A stretch of 64,000 bases of DNA from positions 9,068,906 through 9,132,905 of the forward strand of contig NC_044290.2 of the NCBI RefSeq assembly GCF_004027225.2, read 5' to 3'. The DNA comes from Strigops habroptila. Its lineage: Eukaryota > Chordata > Aves > Psittaciformes > Psittacidae. Of the stretch, positions 20,941 to 64,000 are shown piece by piece (the stretch's first letter is position 1; each line of letters opens with the position of its first letter). Both the position numbers and the translations under genes were made by a program. The notes under the pieces were generated by a model. That model searched no databases and was not told the origin of the DNA. It saw nothing but the letters and a program-made list of their open reading frames with translations.

Positions 20941-22274
20941 ACCTTCTTAGCAAGGCTGAAATAATGCTGGGCTCCACACAAAGGAAATGAGATGAAGTCT
21001 GTGTGTTTTAGTGAAGTTCTCTTTGTGGAACAGCTAAATGCTGTCTCCTTATGCTTGTGCTGGTTCTGTTGTGGCTGGAGTTGAAAAGCCGCATTAACTT
21101 CATTAGCCACAAATTACTGGATTGGAAAGAACAAGGAGATCTTTAAAAGAACACCAGTGTTCAAGTGTCCTGTGAAAGGACAAGTTAGAGCATGCCTGCA
21201 ACAAATCTGCTAAAAAATCAGTAATTTAAATATACTAAGCAAGGGAGGACTATTCTACACAAAACTATTGTTTGGTATTGCTGGCTTGTTAATGGCAAAG
21301 CACCTGAAGCACTATTTGTATGCTACACTTATTGAAAAAGTAGTTTGAAATAGAAAACAATGATACAAGCTTCTGTAAGAACTGAAACCTGGGAAGGACC
21401 TGTGGACAGCATTCCTAATTATTTTCAACACCAGTAGGTGTAAGCTCTGTAGGCATTTCAACTGTTGAATTTCACACAGTTTGCAAAACATCAGCCCATG
21501 TGTAAATAAGTCAAGTTTTGTTTCAAATGATCTTTCAGAATGGAGTGAAGAGTTCTTCTTGCTTAAAATTGCAGGTGTGAGAAGTGGTATAAAAAGACTG
21601 GAATTAATTGCATCATCTATACAATATTTAAAGCTTACCCTGAGATGGTGTCTCTTATGGAATTCATAATATACTTGGTGAATTAAGACTCATGCATTGG
21701 AAGAAAAAAAGCTAAGCAGGAAAAAAGCCCCCAGCAGCTGGAGATGTTTCCTTTACACATTAAATGAAACAGGCAGCAGTTAGAGCACAAAATGCCTCAC
21801 TTAAAAACTACACAGCAACAATCCTCCAGAAACCTGCACCCTGACTTTCTTAACAACCCTTTCCAGGGCATTGCTCTAAGCCAAGCTAAGTTGAAGGCTT
21901 TATCGAAGGGACAATATTTACCAGCTAAGTTAATCAAATTTAACAAGTATTTACCAAATGTATTTACCTTTCTTCTTCCCTTAAGGAAGATGGGTTAGCT
22001 TGGCTGAATTTTGAGAGGAGACATCTGTTCACCAAAGCTGAGATAAAGTCCTTGCCACGTCACATGCACACCACTAAATGAAAGCGAAAGTAGATGATTG
22101 TGTTTGACTAGAACACTTCGCACAATCCTTACTGCAGGTAACAGCATACAGCAAGACACCAAGTTTTAAGTATTTTCTTCTGAAACAAATTTGAGTTACT
22201 TAAGAATGATACTGTTACATTTTAAAGGAAATAATTAAGAAAAACTTAAAACTTTTAAAACCATTGATGCTGTG
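20941..22274. other. Convergent spacer between CEP95 and SMURF2
   Basis: About 1.3 kb of AT-rich sequence between the two 3' ends. I recognise no exon, repeat or RNA gene in it. Confidence 0.55.
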
Positions 22275-22294
22275 ACAGTGCAAACAGCATACAA

Positions 22295-22300
22295 TTTATT
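22295..22300 (-). terminator. SMURF2: SMURF2 distal poly(A) signal
   Basis: AATAAA on the minus strand (TTTATT on plus), followed downstream by GT- and T-rich sequence. It is the last such signal before the spacer, so the cleavage site is probably 22275-22285. Confidence 0.65.
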
Positions 22301-24363
22301 GCTCAACTTCTGCATGGGTACATACATTAAGTACTTAAAAACCATTTTATACAGATTTTTTTTTGTTAAAGCTCATGTAACAGCTGGGTGAAAATACAAT
22401 GATACCAATGCTAAAACACTCTGTAATAAATACAATGGAAATGATAAACTAAGAGTTGTCAGTTTGTGGAGGAGTAATTACACTTGTATAAACTAATTAC
22501 AACTACAGACAAAGCTCTGAGGATGTGGCAGAGCCAGAAACCTACTACATAGTGTAAAGTACAACAAATGGCACCTGTTAACTAGATGGTGCTGTTTAAA
22601 ATCTGAAGCAGTCGGAGCATGCTACATTAAGCTGTATGATGCATACTTATGATATAGAAGCAAAGCTTTACTTCCATCAATGCAGCCAGTTTAAACGCAC
22701 CAGAAGTTGAATACAGATGTAGTGTTGTAGAACAAGGATTTAAAAACGGGTTGTGTGCTCTGGACTTTAGTACAACACAAAAATTTGGTACAAATAAAAT
22801 CAGTTCAGGGAAACTGAAACTATGTGCAAAAAAAAAAAAAAGATTAGAATACATACTGTACAAAGCACCATTACAAAACTCTTTACACCGAGAAATTAAA
22901 TCCTCTGAAACTCACCTGTGTACTGTATATTTGAAATCTACAAAAGTCACTGTTCATAATTAAACATTCATCATGAAAAGCAACAGCATAAAACCATGAT
23001 GTGACATCTCTCTAAAACAACTAAAGACTGGATAAAGTAAAACCCAGTAAGAGGGACACACTGAAATAAATATTCACATTAATCATGGGGTGAAAGTCCA
23101 AGGTTAAAATGCAATATTAGGCTTAGCACCTTTTTGAGGGGAAAGTAGCTGACAAGACCTTGAAACTAAATTTTGCAAAGGAATCAACCCTTTAACATTT
23201 TCAGATAAACACCTGACTAGGTGATGAGGTGCTTTAGTTAAAGCTCTCAGTCATTATGAAGGTAGAAAGGCACTCAAAATACTTGGTATGTTCATCCTCA
23301 TCTGTCAGCTATGGAAGTCAAATGTAGATTTGTCTAGTTTTGCCTATAATATATTAAATTTACAATATTTATCTGTGGCAGTTAAGAAAATTCCCCAGGC
23401 CAAACCAAAATGTTTGGCAGAACACACAGATGCACTGCTAAGGCTGCTGTGAAAATGAATGGTGTTCATCAGCTGATCTAGAGTCTATATTCTGCAGAGC
23501 TCATCTCCTCCCTCCTCAAAAATGCTTTTATGACATCAGGGTGGCCATAACCAGGCATTCAATATATTTACCTGCCTAAGCAGGCTGAAGGGGAGAAGGT
23601 TCCTGGGAGGTGGGTAAGATGATGGGTTAGGAGCCACTACAGAGACAGTCTTCAGCTAGCACTGAGGTGAGCTGTCTGGTGCACAGGGAGCAGCAGCATA
23701 CCTCCCCCTTGAATCACCTACAGCATCCTGACTTCTCCCAAAAGCTGGATCAAACTGGATGTTTCATGCCCAAGGAGGCTGCAGCCACAGCCTGAGCAAC
23801 AGCAGGGAGGGAAAAATAAAAAACAACCCCCCCCCAAAATCACTTACAGAACCCTGGAGAATCCTGTGAGCAGTGGTCAAAGAACCTGTCTCTGTAGAGT
23901 CTCTGTAAATAGTAACTCACATCATATCTCAAAAACTTGCAGCAGGCAAGACGAGGTCTTTGGGAGTGTCTAAAGCAGTGGTCCCCAACCACCAGCAGCA
24001 GTTCTGAGTAAGGAACATACTGCACAACCACCTACTTTGCCCTCCCAGGCAACCCCAAGAGATGTAGTTGTAGCTTCTCTGGTAACAGCATCACCTGAAG
24101 GGACCCCAGCTGTAGATGCCAAAGCACCAGCCGTGAGTGCAACAGTCCCTTGAAATGAAGATAAAAAAAGGGTCTGATATATTTCAAACCTGGCTGTCAA
24201 AACAAGTTTCTTGGCTTTACGTTTGCATCCCTAAGTAGCCTCATCTCTGCAGCCAGCCCCGAATGGGAAGCAAGTCTCTTAGAACAAACCTTCCAGCAAC
24301 AGCTGTATAAAAAAAAAATAATAATCAAATGAACATGTGGATTTGGCTCTTACCACAATTCTA

Positions 24364-24385
24364 CAATTCTACTTTTGTAGAATTG
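24364..24385. repeat. Perfect 9-bp hairpin in the SMURF2 3' UTR
   Basis: CAATTCTAC, four-base loop, GTAGAATTG. In the SMURF2 transcript the loop is AAAA. A partial extra copy of the left arm (ATTCTAC) lies just before it, at 24358-24364. Confidence 0.9.
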
Positions 24386-26036
24386 CCTGCTATTCTAATA
24401 CACAACATCCAGTAGCAGTTTACTCACTGTGGCAGTCAGATTTGGCAGAACAAAATTAAGTTCAAGCTCCATAGACCAGACAGAGAATTAGCCAGTTCAC
24501 TGTGTGACTTCCACTGCAAAAATGGAACAGCTGTTTACATCCCATTCTTTCAGCATTTTCAATACCCTTCTCATTGGCAGTGTAAAAACAGTGCAGATCT
24601 GATGCTTAACTGTAACCTAAGTTACAAAAACACAACACCGATTGGAAAAAAACCACGCTCCTTACTCCAGATATTCGCACCGCTGAGAGGAGAATGCCAC
24701 CATCTCTTAAGCAGACTGATTTATCTACACACCATGAGCAGGTCATACAGATTTTAACTGAGAATTTCCACACTAAACTTCAAAGTTCAGTTCCCTCTAC
24801 TGGTAGTGCATTTTATTCCCCTTTGAAGAGATCAACCCATGTTATAATTCATATATATACTTACTTCCATCCCTACAATCAATAAATTATGTGCTTTTAA
24901 AACCTCATTTTCCGAAGCACATTACACATATTTCAGTTAATACACCATTTTTCCTTAGTTGTAACTTAAACCCACGTGTCATGAGCAGCTGGACAAAGAT
25001 TACAACATGTTTTACCTGATAAATCTTTAGCATCAACAAATATATAATGCGATTTGGCTGCATTCAAACAAACTTTGGTTGACTGGACAGGATGGGTTCT
25101 GAAACAAACTGCTGACAGGCTCCTGCTGTCAAATACCACCTCATCAGCACGCTTAAAAAGTTGAAAAACGCAGTGTTTAAAGTCAAAAGCAACAAAAAAA
25201 TACTCTTGACAGACTTGTTAGAAAAATGCTGGTTTAAAAAAATCAAAACATCTACTGTTCATTAAAAAAGGTCTATTCCACGTGGCAACACAAGTGCTGT
25301 ACCAGATCCAGCATGTGTCACTCACACTAGAAACTTTAAGGAATCTGACATGTGATATAAATAGGACCCCAAAACATCATATTTGTAATTCATGCTTGAA
25401 AAAATATAAAAAAGCCCCCTGTGGTAACATTTACGTTGAATTTACATTGCAGAATATAATGTTTTACTATAAGAAAATGCAGTTAACATGTAAGTGGCTT
25501 TAATTAAAAAGATTAATGATTCTTTCAGCCAATTTTATGCAAAGTTAGAATAATCCAAAATAGGGGTTTTTTTCTCCAAAAATAGCAGGTATAGATGCTG
25601 TTCAGTATCATACATTTAAAACAGGCTGAAACGTGACTTGTACCGACTGCTGAAGTTGTGTCTTGGTATCTGAGAATAGAAATCAGGTAGGCAAATATAA
25701 TAGATTACCTTTTACAAAAATAGTAGTAGTCTTTAAGTATAGAATACTGCTTAACTGTTGAAATGTAGGAAAAGTCAGCATTCTGTATGTTCAAGATATT
25801 AGTTTTTAATAGCAGCTGAATGATCCTATGGCAGGAACCACAGAACCTATTTTCTTGAATAAAAAAAAAATTAAAAATAAAAACAAAAATTCCAAAGTTG
25901 TCCTTTCCCTCCCAGTGTCCGAGTGTAGAAAAGGGAAAGTTTTCCTGTATTTCAAGCATTTCTTGAGTCTTGGCTGAGGGAAGGGCTTTCCGGCTGACAG
26001 GAGTATAAATAGAGTCTCAGGTAAGGCTGTGAAGGG

Positions 26037-55951
<29,915 letters not shown>

Positions 55952-58900
55952 CTGCAAGAAAAACAGAAATACAAGATTAAGTCACTGATTCCCAACTTTA
56001 AAAAGTCACTTTACCTGTCCAGCATTCCAGGAAATCCTGCTCGAAATAAGTGAACATAAACGAATTGTGCTCCTACATCATTTATATTGTCATGCAAAGT
56101 AATTCCAAGAAGCTGAGCCAGAAGTGTCATCTTCTGGCAGTTCACCTTCAGGTAGATTACAGTACAAGTGATATGGTGGTGCTTTCCTCAGGCAATAGTT
56201 TCACATGCAGGTTTTTTTCCCCCTCAATTCTTTTGCCAACTCTGTGTTTACCAAGTGAGGGAACTGGACCATGTCTAACTATCCCACCATACAGTGGCAC
56301 AAAACATTGTGCCAGGACAATTACTGGCATTACACAAGCAGGATATTATGTTCAGTTCTACACACCAGCAAAAGCTTACTTGACCATAAGAAATAGCGCA
56401 TGAGGCAGTTTAGGCTTTTCTGTTCCCGAGTGGTAACTAAATAAACATTTTTACCTGAAAAACATTTGGGTGGAGTAGACTAATTTCCAATGCCAGAGGT
56501 TTGATGGGTCTGAAGATAACGTTTTATTTGTAGAAGCTAGTAACTATTTCAGTCTTTTTGGTTTAAAATAAAAAGGGAGGAACATTTGTCTTTGTCAACT
56601 AAAAATATCAAGGGAAAAACCATCTCATATGAGAATAGAGTAAGTAATAAAGAAATAAATCAATAAATAAAAAGGTCAAAAGGACAACTCTGATACAACG
56701 ATGCCAAGGTACACATCGAAGACTTTTCCTCACAAAACACACCACTGTTCAACTACATATGCTTATCTATTATCACAGGTTTAGTAAGTAGGAAATATCA
56801 GACTCCCCTGTGAAACATTAAAATATTTACTGATAACACACAAGGATTCTTGCGTATTGAGTGAAGCATGAATTCCCAGAGCTAGCACAAAAAGGAAAAA
56901 AGGGGAAGGAGGAAGAGGTATCTGGTTGGGATCAATGCTGCAGAAGACTCCTCAGTATACGATCCCTGGGGATATTTTTTCTATGAGGTCGCCAATATTT
57001 ATTACTACCAGGAAATGCAAAGACAGAAAAGTGCATCCAATAACCGCATCCCACAGACAGCACCTAAAACCAGACAAAACTGCTCATGCTTTTCCCCATA
57101 GTACATCCTCAAACTGATCTGCAGTGCTGCTCATTCTCCAGTTTCTTTTACAGCATTTGCCCAAAGAAGTAGGGCTGAGGTTGTCCCTGAGCACTCTGAT
57201 GGAGATTTCCAGGATCAGGGCAGAAAGCACCGCCCTGGATCATTCTGCAGGCTAGCACAAAGCTATGTATTATTCTAAAATCAATGGAATTACCATTTTC
57301 CCAATTTTTATGTTCATAAAGATGTTGATTTTAGTGAAACTGCTTTCCACGGGAATGCAGCACTGTAAAATCTAGTTAAAACTCTAATGAGTTTTAGTCC
57401 TCTGTAAAACAGAAGGGGACACCTATTAATGACTAATAGAGTGCCAAACATCTCAGGTATTCTGATACCTGGAGTTCAAGCATGTATAGGAAACATACTG
57501 TCACATCACTGCCTGCTCCACAAAACATTCAAATAAAGTCCCTAGGATGGTGTAATAAAAATCCATAGTTACTGAATGAAGACTTCCATGTGCTCAGCAA
57601 CTGAAAGTCTACTCTACCCATACAATTGATACCAGCTTAGAAGACATTTACAGAAACAGAGAAGACAAACTTACAAAAATGCTTCTGCAGTTCTTTAAGA
57701 TTTTACTACACCAAGAGTATTCTCAGCCTGAGCTGTCAACAGACACCACTTGCCCAAGAACTGAAACAGGTTACAGCTCATCAGCCACCTTTCATCTAGT
57801 GGTGAGAAACTTCAGAGTAAAATAGATGCTTATATAGATGGCCACTGTTTTAAAGACCCCCAAAGATATAATTATTTGCACAATTTACCCATTATAAGAA
57901 ACAGGAAGTGCCAAGTGAAGCTGAAGGCTTTAAATCCAATAGTTAAGTCAAAAATCATACAGTATGTTTTGAAACTGTGTCATGTCCAAAATAAAGAGGT
58001 TTGACTAATCTTTTGAGTGACAAATTGCAAGATTAACTAATTATAAACACTTATTTTCAAAATAGAAAGCAAGCCTGCCAGTGGGATTTAACCAAAGTCT
58101 CATTTTTATAAGACTGGGCACACGCACAACATACAGCCTAATAACCGTTTCCCCAACAATTAGCCATGAGTGAACAAACTAATATTTTTGGCTCAAGATT
58201 TCCCTCTCTAGTAACCACATTTAAGGGAAGTCAGATGTCAACCCACCCTGGCTTTGTCAGGTTAACAAAACAGGAGAGATGCTGAGAAATCTTCCATTAA
58301 CAACACCCTCTCTGCCAGGTATTTCTAGGTGAAAAAGCCCAAGCCCCAGGAGCATCAGCTCCATTCTTGTCCACGCACAGAACTCTAATCTATCTCAGGA
58401 CTTTTTTTTGGACAAAACTTTTCCCACCAGAGTTTATGCTCCGCTTTTCTAACAGTTTCAACACTGTATTAAAACCTATTCTGAATATTCTGATAACCAA
58501 CTGATTAATAGTTCCTTGAGAATAAAAACTAAGGAAGTTTGGTTTCCTATGGATTTATGGTTGACTGAAAGCTATAGCTGAGGCTTTTCCCACCGGCGGG
58601 GCCTTTAGACAGACACTCTCCCACGCAGACTCTCCAGTGGTCTTGCAACACGGGATCTCTCACTGCAGCTTTTTCCTCCCATTTCAGGTCACTGCTAAGG
58701 GTCTCCTCTTTATCCAGGCAATGATTCTCAGAGAACTCATGGGACTTAATTATCTTTGAGACCTCTATCCTATGTCAAATTTGAGCTAAAGAGTCAAAAA
58801 CCAGAAAGAACTATAGCAAGATTTATTTCCCTTGACAAAGCCAAGTTAAAATGTTAATGGTTCTGGACCCAAACCCACGTCATTATCAGATCTACGCAGT

Positions 58901-60371
58901 TGCACCATTAATAGATCCTCTAGAGGCACAAGGGTACTGACAAAGGTTATTTGTTATTTGTATGTGCTTGCTTAAAAACTTTTTTTAACTAGAATTATTT
59001 TAAAGCAAACAATGTTAAGCTGAACTTGCACAAAAGGTTTTCAGAAACAAGAATACAGACCAGTGCCTGCATGTATCAACATTGATTTGGACCAGAAAAG
59101 GGCGGGGGGGGAGCACTGTACCATAAGTACATTATCAAATTACATCAATGGCTTCTAGTACAGATATGTAGATTAAGTATTTGTTACCAAGTATCACTGA
59201 GTCAGTGGATAGCTATGTTTTGTATTTGTTACAGACTTCCTGGGTAGTCTACACAAAAGAGAACATTAATATTTCAATATGAAAGAACAATATATACGTG
59301 CCAAGACAAACATGCACATCACTTTTACATACTATACGTTCATTAAATCTCTTCACCGTGCCTCATGATCTCATTCTAACATATGCTATTCAAGTCAGTC
59401 CACAGAAACATGAAAAGAGTATATAGTATTATAAAGCTTCCTAGTCTCCTTCCTTGACTGCTTTGCTACACATAGTTCTCAAATACTCAAAAATAGGAAT
59501 TAAGTGAATCAAGTTTGCCAAGTTCCTTTTTCTGATTTACTACTCCAGTGACTGACAAGGAATGTTTACTGAAAAATAATTTAACTATTGCAAGTAAATG
59601 AGAATATTTAATACCCCCAACTCCTGTAATCTGATTTATGTGTTAGCTATTGAAATTTACATGCAATTAGAGAGGTATGAAATAATCAGTTGAACCCACA
59701 AAAAAAGAAAGGGAAGGGAACTGATTATTGAAAATGTGTATTTTATAGGAAGGTAAATATTTCTGTCATTTTCTGAACTTTTCCTCCTCTTTTTGCTGCT
59801 ACTGAAGAACTCGTTAAAACAGCTTCTTACTTTGGAATAATTTTTTTAACAGAAAAATCAAACTTTTTATGACATCAGACTGTTGTCATGGAAGGTATCC
59901 TATGTTACACATTACCACTACTTTATATAAGTGTTAAAGAGTATGTTTAGTTCAGAATAAGAAGTATATCTATAACACAAGGTGTGCATTCTAAAGGGAA
60001 GAACATGAAGAATGTGAAATAAAGGAAAGTGCAATTGTAGGAAGCCTGCAATGAAAACAAGTAAAAAGAGATAAAGATCTATGAGCTTTTACAGAATCAC
60101 CACATCTTAGGTATGTCTAAGAGACTTCAATGATGCTATTCCCCTTCAATTGCTGGGTAACAGACCTAGAGTAAGTGTTGAGGAAGGCAACATTAAAAAA
60201 GAAAATGTTATCTAAATTTAAGGAACTTGGACATTTAAAGGTAGTGAGCCTGCATTTCCAACCTATATCAAACTGTTTATTCAATCTGTGTCAAACTGTT
60301 GATAGCAAAATTTGCTCACCACATTCCTTCACACCTGCAAAACAGGAATAATGGCTTTAAACTTGAAAGAG

Positions 60372-60607
60372 GATATTTATATTAGATATTAAGAAAAAAT
60401 TCTTCCCTGTGAGGGTGCTGAGGCGCTGGCACAGGGTGCCCAGAGAAGCTGTGGCTGCCCCATCCCTGGCAGTGTTCAAGGCCAGGTTGGACACAGGGGC
60501 TTGGAGCAACCTGCTCTAGTGGAAGGTGTCCCTGCCCGTGGCCGGGGGTTGGAACTGGATGAGCTTTAAGGTCCCTTCCAACACAAACCATTCTAGGATT
60601 CTTTGAA
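60372..60607 (+). mobile_element. CR1 LINE 3'-end fragment, sense
   Basis: It begins near ATATTAAGAAAAAATTCTTC and continues GTGAGGGTGCTGAGGCGCTG, CACAGGGTGCCCAGAGAAGC, GGCCAGGTTGGACACAGGGG and AAGGTCCCTTCCAACACAAA, ending at the ATTCTAGGATTCTTTG terminal repeat. It is well conserved and so fairly young. Confidence 0.92.
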
Positions 60608-62896
60608 TACTACTTTACTTCACAGGTATGTTTTAGTGTTATGTTACCTGTACGCTTGCACACTCATCTGTGTTTTTTGGTTTATGACAAATTACAAGGT
60701 TTAAATGTGTTTGTACCCAACAATGTGAGGTACAAGTACCTCAGGGCTACAGTTGTAGACAATCACAATAGAAATATATTGGGTTTAAAACACCTATGTT
60801 AAAAAATAATACTGCTTAAGCTATCTTCTTAAGTAAAGAATTTTTAAATGTATATATTTGAGAGACATCAATACTATCAGTGAACGATATGGGAAGACAG
60901 ATAAGAAAGTAAGTCATAAATGTCCATGGAAGCAAGCATACCATCTAAAGCAGCAGAAGGAAACACATAACCAACACATTAGAACTCAGTATGAGACTTA
61001 AGAAAACACTCCCCATTTCATGTCAGACATCCATAAGCAACCATTACCAAGTCAGCCAGCCCCGAGTTTATAGGGGGGGAAAAAAGAGGATTGGGTCCAA
61101 AGCTAAGATTATGTTTTCTAATCTTCTAGCTTTTCATGTGTCATCACCATAGAACTAGTTCAGCCTTCTGCATCCAACCAACAGTTTTAACACCGTAATT
61201 CCTGTTGTTCTTTTCTTTCCCCAAGGGTTTCTCTCCAGAAAGTGCTTGTTCCAGAACATATGTAGCACATGGGATAGCGAGGAGAAGGACAGGCTGCCTA
61301 TCAATTTTTACCACAACAGTTCATTTTGAAGACAAGTCTTTCTTCCCCCTACAGAAACACCATCTTTTAATGAAAGCCATTAGCATTGCTTTTTGTGATC
61401 AGATCCCAGTTGTTTGCATGTAACACGCCGCACAATACAATCACTAAAATAAGTCCCAGCTGTAGAAACACAATGCTATGCTGTTGCTAATGTGTGTTGT
61501 ACTGATAATGAATGGTCGTCTATGCTTTAATCTGAATAAAGCTCCCAACTGCTCTGCCTCTCCTTGCCAAAAATTCCCCTTCCTCCTCCAGACTGTGGTT
61601 GCATTCCAATTACACTGCTGATTGGAATGAGCCTGCTTGGGGGAGGGAGAGGGAGGGAGACAAATGAACCCACACACACGCCCCTCCTTGCCTTCGGATG
61701 GCTGCCCCTGGGACCCAGAAATCGTTTGGGGTGTTTGAACCTAGTGCTGACATGACGTACTTTTCTCCACCTTGTATAAAACTCTTCCTAAATTTATTTA
61801 TTTGGTTGAGAAAAACATTCACAACAGGCAAACAGCACACCATGCACAGGCTCCAGCAGGAGAGCTCAGTACTTTAAACCTTTCTAACAAATTCCTACTG
61901 TTTTCTTCCATTGTTGGCATGCTACCGAGAAACGTGTATTTTTCTGCTTGCATTCCCCCCTTGGACTTGCCTAATTCCCATATGGAAAGATATAAAACAG
62001 GAGATCCTCAACTATTCATCGAACAAAAAGCTGTAAATAACGCCATACACATTTGCAGATACAGCTGTTGAGGTAATAACTTCCTCAATCAAGGGTTTGG
62101 AATAAAATTTTTTATCCCAACTACTCACGTTAAATTTTATTTTACAGTTAATCTCTCTGAAGATTGTTTTTTTTTTTAAGCCTTCATTTCCTTCCAATTT
62201 TCATTTCTTCTGAAAGGTGTTTTTTCTGCAGATGAACAAAGTGACAGAACATGATCATAAACTAAGAATTTACTTTCAGTTAATGAAATTTATACATTTT
62301 AGAACATTGCAATCGGTTATCATCAAGGAGGGACACACAAAGACAGGTAAATCTAACAAATGTATGTTTTACAGGTGTGCAGGGTTTTGAGTAAGGAAGG
62401 TATGGAAACACGAAATGGGGAAGAAAGCAGCAGCACCATTATATACCACGGTCACTGATCAATGCGAGCTGGAAGGTTTCATATTGCACCTAACAATAAA
62501 GAGGCCTGCAGCTGTTCCTCTCTCAAATCAGGTCTAGCAATCATATGGATGCGAGGTAGATCAGGAAGCTCAACTGGCTTAACAGAAAATTAACCTTCTG
62601 GGGAGATGGATTAGTTTGCCACTGGCTCCAAGAGCTGCGTTGACTTATCCTGCAGTCACACCATCCACACATGTAATGCAAAGTGGCAGAAGCACATGGC
62701 TGCAAAGGAGGGAGCATGAGCCAGACTCTTGTTCCGATGGCAACTTGCAGTTGCACTGGGAAAATGCACCCCATACCTGGGAGTCTTTCAGCTCTAAAAC
62801 CAAAATACACCCCCCAATGTTTAATTTTAATGCAGACAGGTAGTTTTCATCCTGTTTGTTCTGCAGTTCCAGATATTTATTTTATTAAAACTAAAA

Positions 62897-62918
62897 TTAT
62901 ATATATATTATATATATG
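62897..62918. repeat. TA dinucleotide tract
   Basis: A (TA)n run broken once, nearly self-complementary; ordinary microsatellite. Confidence 0.8.
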
Positions 62919-64000
62919 AAAATGAAAGCAGATTTTGCCATCAGGACACCAAAATAACTAGCTAACACCCTTCAAGTTTTCAGAGACAGTCTTAACCTTA
63001 AGCATTTGCATGGACTTATTTCCTATTTCCCAAAGCATACTCAGAAGTACAGAATAAAAACACTGAAAAAAGACTCTCTCTTGCAAGTATACACACAACT
63101 GCTTTCAGGCTACTCTATTTTACTTATTGACAGCTGCTCTGAGTCTCACCAAGCACTAGAAATCTGGAGTAACCTAGAGAGATCTAAACCAGAGTTAGTA
63201 CCAAATGCACGCACACAGAGGCTGCCATGCCCTTCTTGAAAAGGGTCAATAATTCTCCCCAATTCTTTACTGTGAAATTCAGTGCTACCCAAATTGAAAT
63301 TCCAAACACCACCCTCTTCTGGGACCAGTACAGATGCAGCACACACTGAGATGAATATGCCAGATGACATGCACAGGGAAGGCCAGTTCACCCAAGGACA
63401 TGGGACAAACTGAGGCTGATTTCAGACATACTCTGCTCGATTAGATTAAACATTTATGTTTAATCCATCCCTAGGATCCATGGTTCTTCCACAGGAGAGA
63501 GCTGCAGTGCAAGCATTGCCTTCTGGAGCAGCCAGGTACACCCCAAACCACCATCACCAGCTGTTTCATCTACGCATCTTTCTCTGATGTGAATTAGGAA
63601 ACACATAAAATGATCCCTTCTGAATATGCATTAGAACAATACAGAAGTACTAATGAATTTTTTAAAATGCTATTAAATACTAAATTCCTGTCAGGTTGGA
63701 AGAAAAAAAATGTTTAACACTAGTTCTAAGTGACATATAAAAGCATTATTGCTAAGGCTGCTATCCAAACACAAGGTCGACAGCTTTAAAATAAACTATT
63801 TTAAAGTAAGTATTAGGATAACCTCAGTACTAGAAAAGCACTTTTAACAAGAATTTCCTTTAATAATGGTTAAAATCCTAAATTGTCCCATAAACACATT
63901 TCTCCAAGTTTAACTTCAACACAAGCCAGATGCTAAATCCTTAATACACTGCACGTAAAATGAAACCCATTTCAAAGGGTCACATGCACCTGCTTCTAAC

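Larger units (their letters stand above)
22275..26036 (-). other. SMURF2: SMURF2 3' UTR (about 3.8 kb)
   Basis: This AT-rich, frame-free sequence follows the SMURF2 stop and runs to the poly(A) signal at 22295-22300. It contains many ATTTA-type motifs on the transcribed strand, an A-rich run near 22818, a second AATAAA (minus strand 24817-24812) that could end a short form, and a perfect hairpin at 24364-24385. A GC-richer block at about 23500-24250 resembles no repeat I can name. Confidence 0.75.
55952..64000 (-). other. SMURF2: SMURF2 intron 1 (incomplete)
   Basis: At least 8 kb. I found no exon encoding the SMURF2 N-terminus (MSNPGG) and no CpG island, so the promoter is to the right. It contains one clear CR1 fragment (60372-60607) and a TA-rich palindrome at 62897-62918. 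A GC-richer stretch at about 61550-61740 has no recognised identity. Confidence 0.8.

Noticed and set aside
23970-23995. GCAGTGGTCCCCAACC resembling a hAT-Charlie terminal inverted repeat in the SMURF2 3' UTR
   Set aside because: I could not find the matching inverted end or an 8-bp target duplication nearby; a single short match is not enough.
60382-60591. Open frame of 69 residues, minus strand
   Set aside because: It is the antisense of a CR1 fragment.

Overview
This is vertebrate nuclear DNA, almost certainly from a bird. The genes are split by GT-AG introns, there are CpG-island promoters, and at least three fragments are 3' ends of CR1 LINEs, the typical avian and reptilian retroposon. 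Introns are mostly 0.1-2 kb, compact as in birds. No prokaryotic feature (operon, CRISPR array, insertion sequence) is present. I recognised the genes by translating exons and joining them across phase-consistent splice sites; no database search was possible.

Layout. (1) 1-785, minus strand: the 5' end of DDX5, with only exon 1, its TATA-containing promoter and the start of intron 1; the rest of the gene lies to the left. (2) About 1300-3540: a spacer between two CpG islands. It holds a minus-strand stretch (about 2108-3180) that reads as broken coding sequence. (3) 3540-20940, plus strand: the complete CEP95 (CCDC45) gene, 22 coding exons and 870 codons, from a TATA-less CpG promoter that carries a good RFX X-box. 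(4) 20941-22275: a short convergent spacer. (5) 22276 to the right edge, minus strand: SMURF2, with a 3.8 kb 3' UTR and coding exons 2-19. Exon 1 lies beyond 64000. The order DDX5-CEP95-SMURF2 matches human 17q24.

The three genes have separate jobs. DDX5 is a DEAD-box RNA helicase, CEP95 a centrosome/spindle-pole coiled-coil protein, and SMURF2 a C2-WW-HECT ubiquitin ligase of TGF-beta/BMP signalling. DDX5 and CEP95 are divergent; CEP95 and SMURF2 are tail to tail.

The observations most worth a second look are: a 94-nt pre-miRNA- or MITE-like hairpin in SMURF2 intron 10 (36753-36846); the degenerate coding relic between DDX5 and CEP95, which weakly resembles the augmin subunit HAUS5; a GC-AG intron ending in a NAGNAG acceptor in CEP95; the X-box in the CEP95 promoter; and a 17-bp copy of the exon 3 edge in SMURF2 intron 2.
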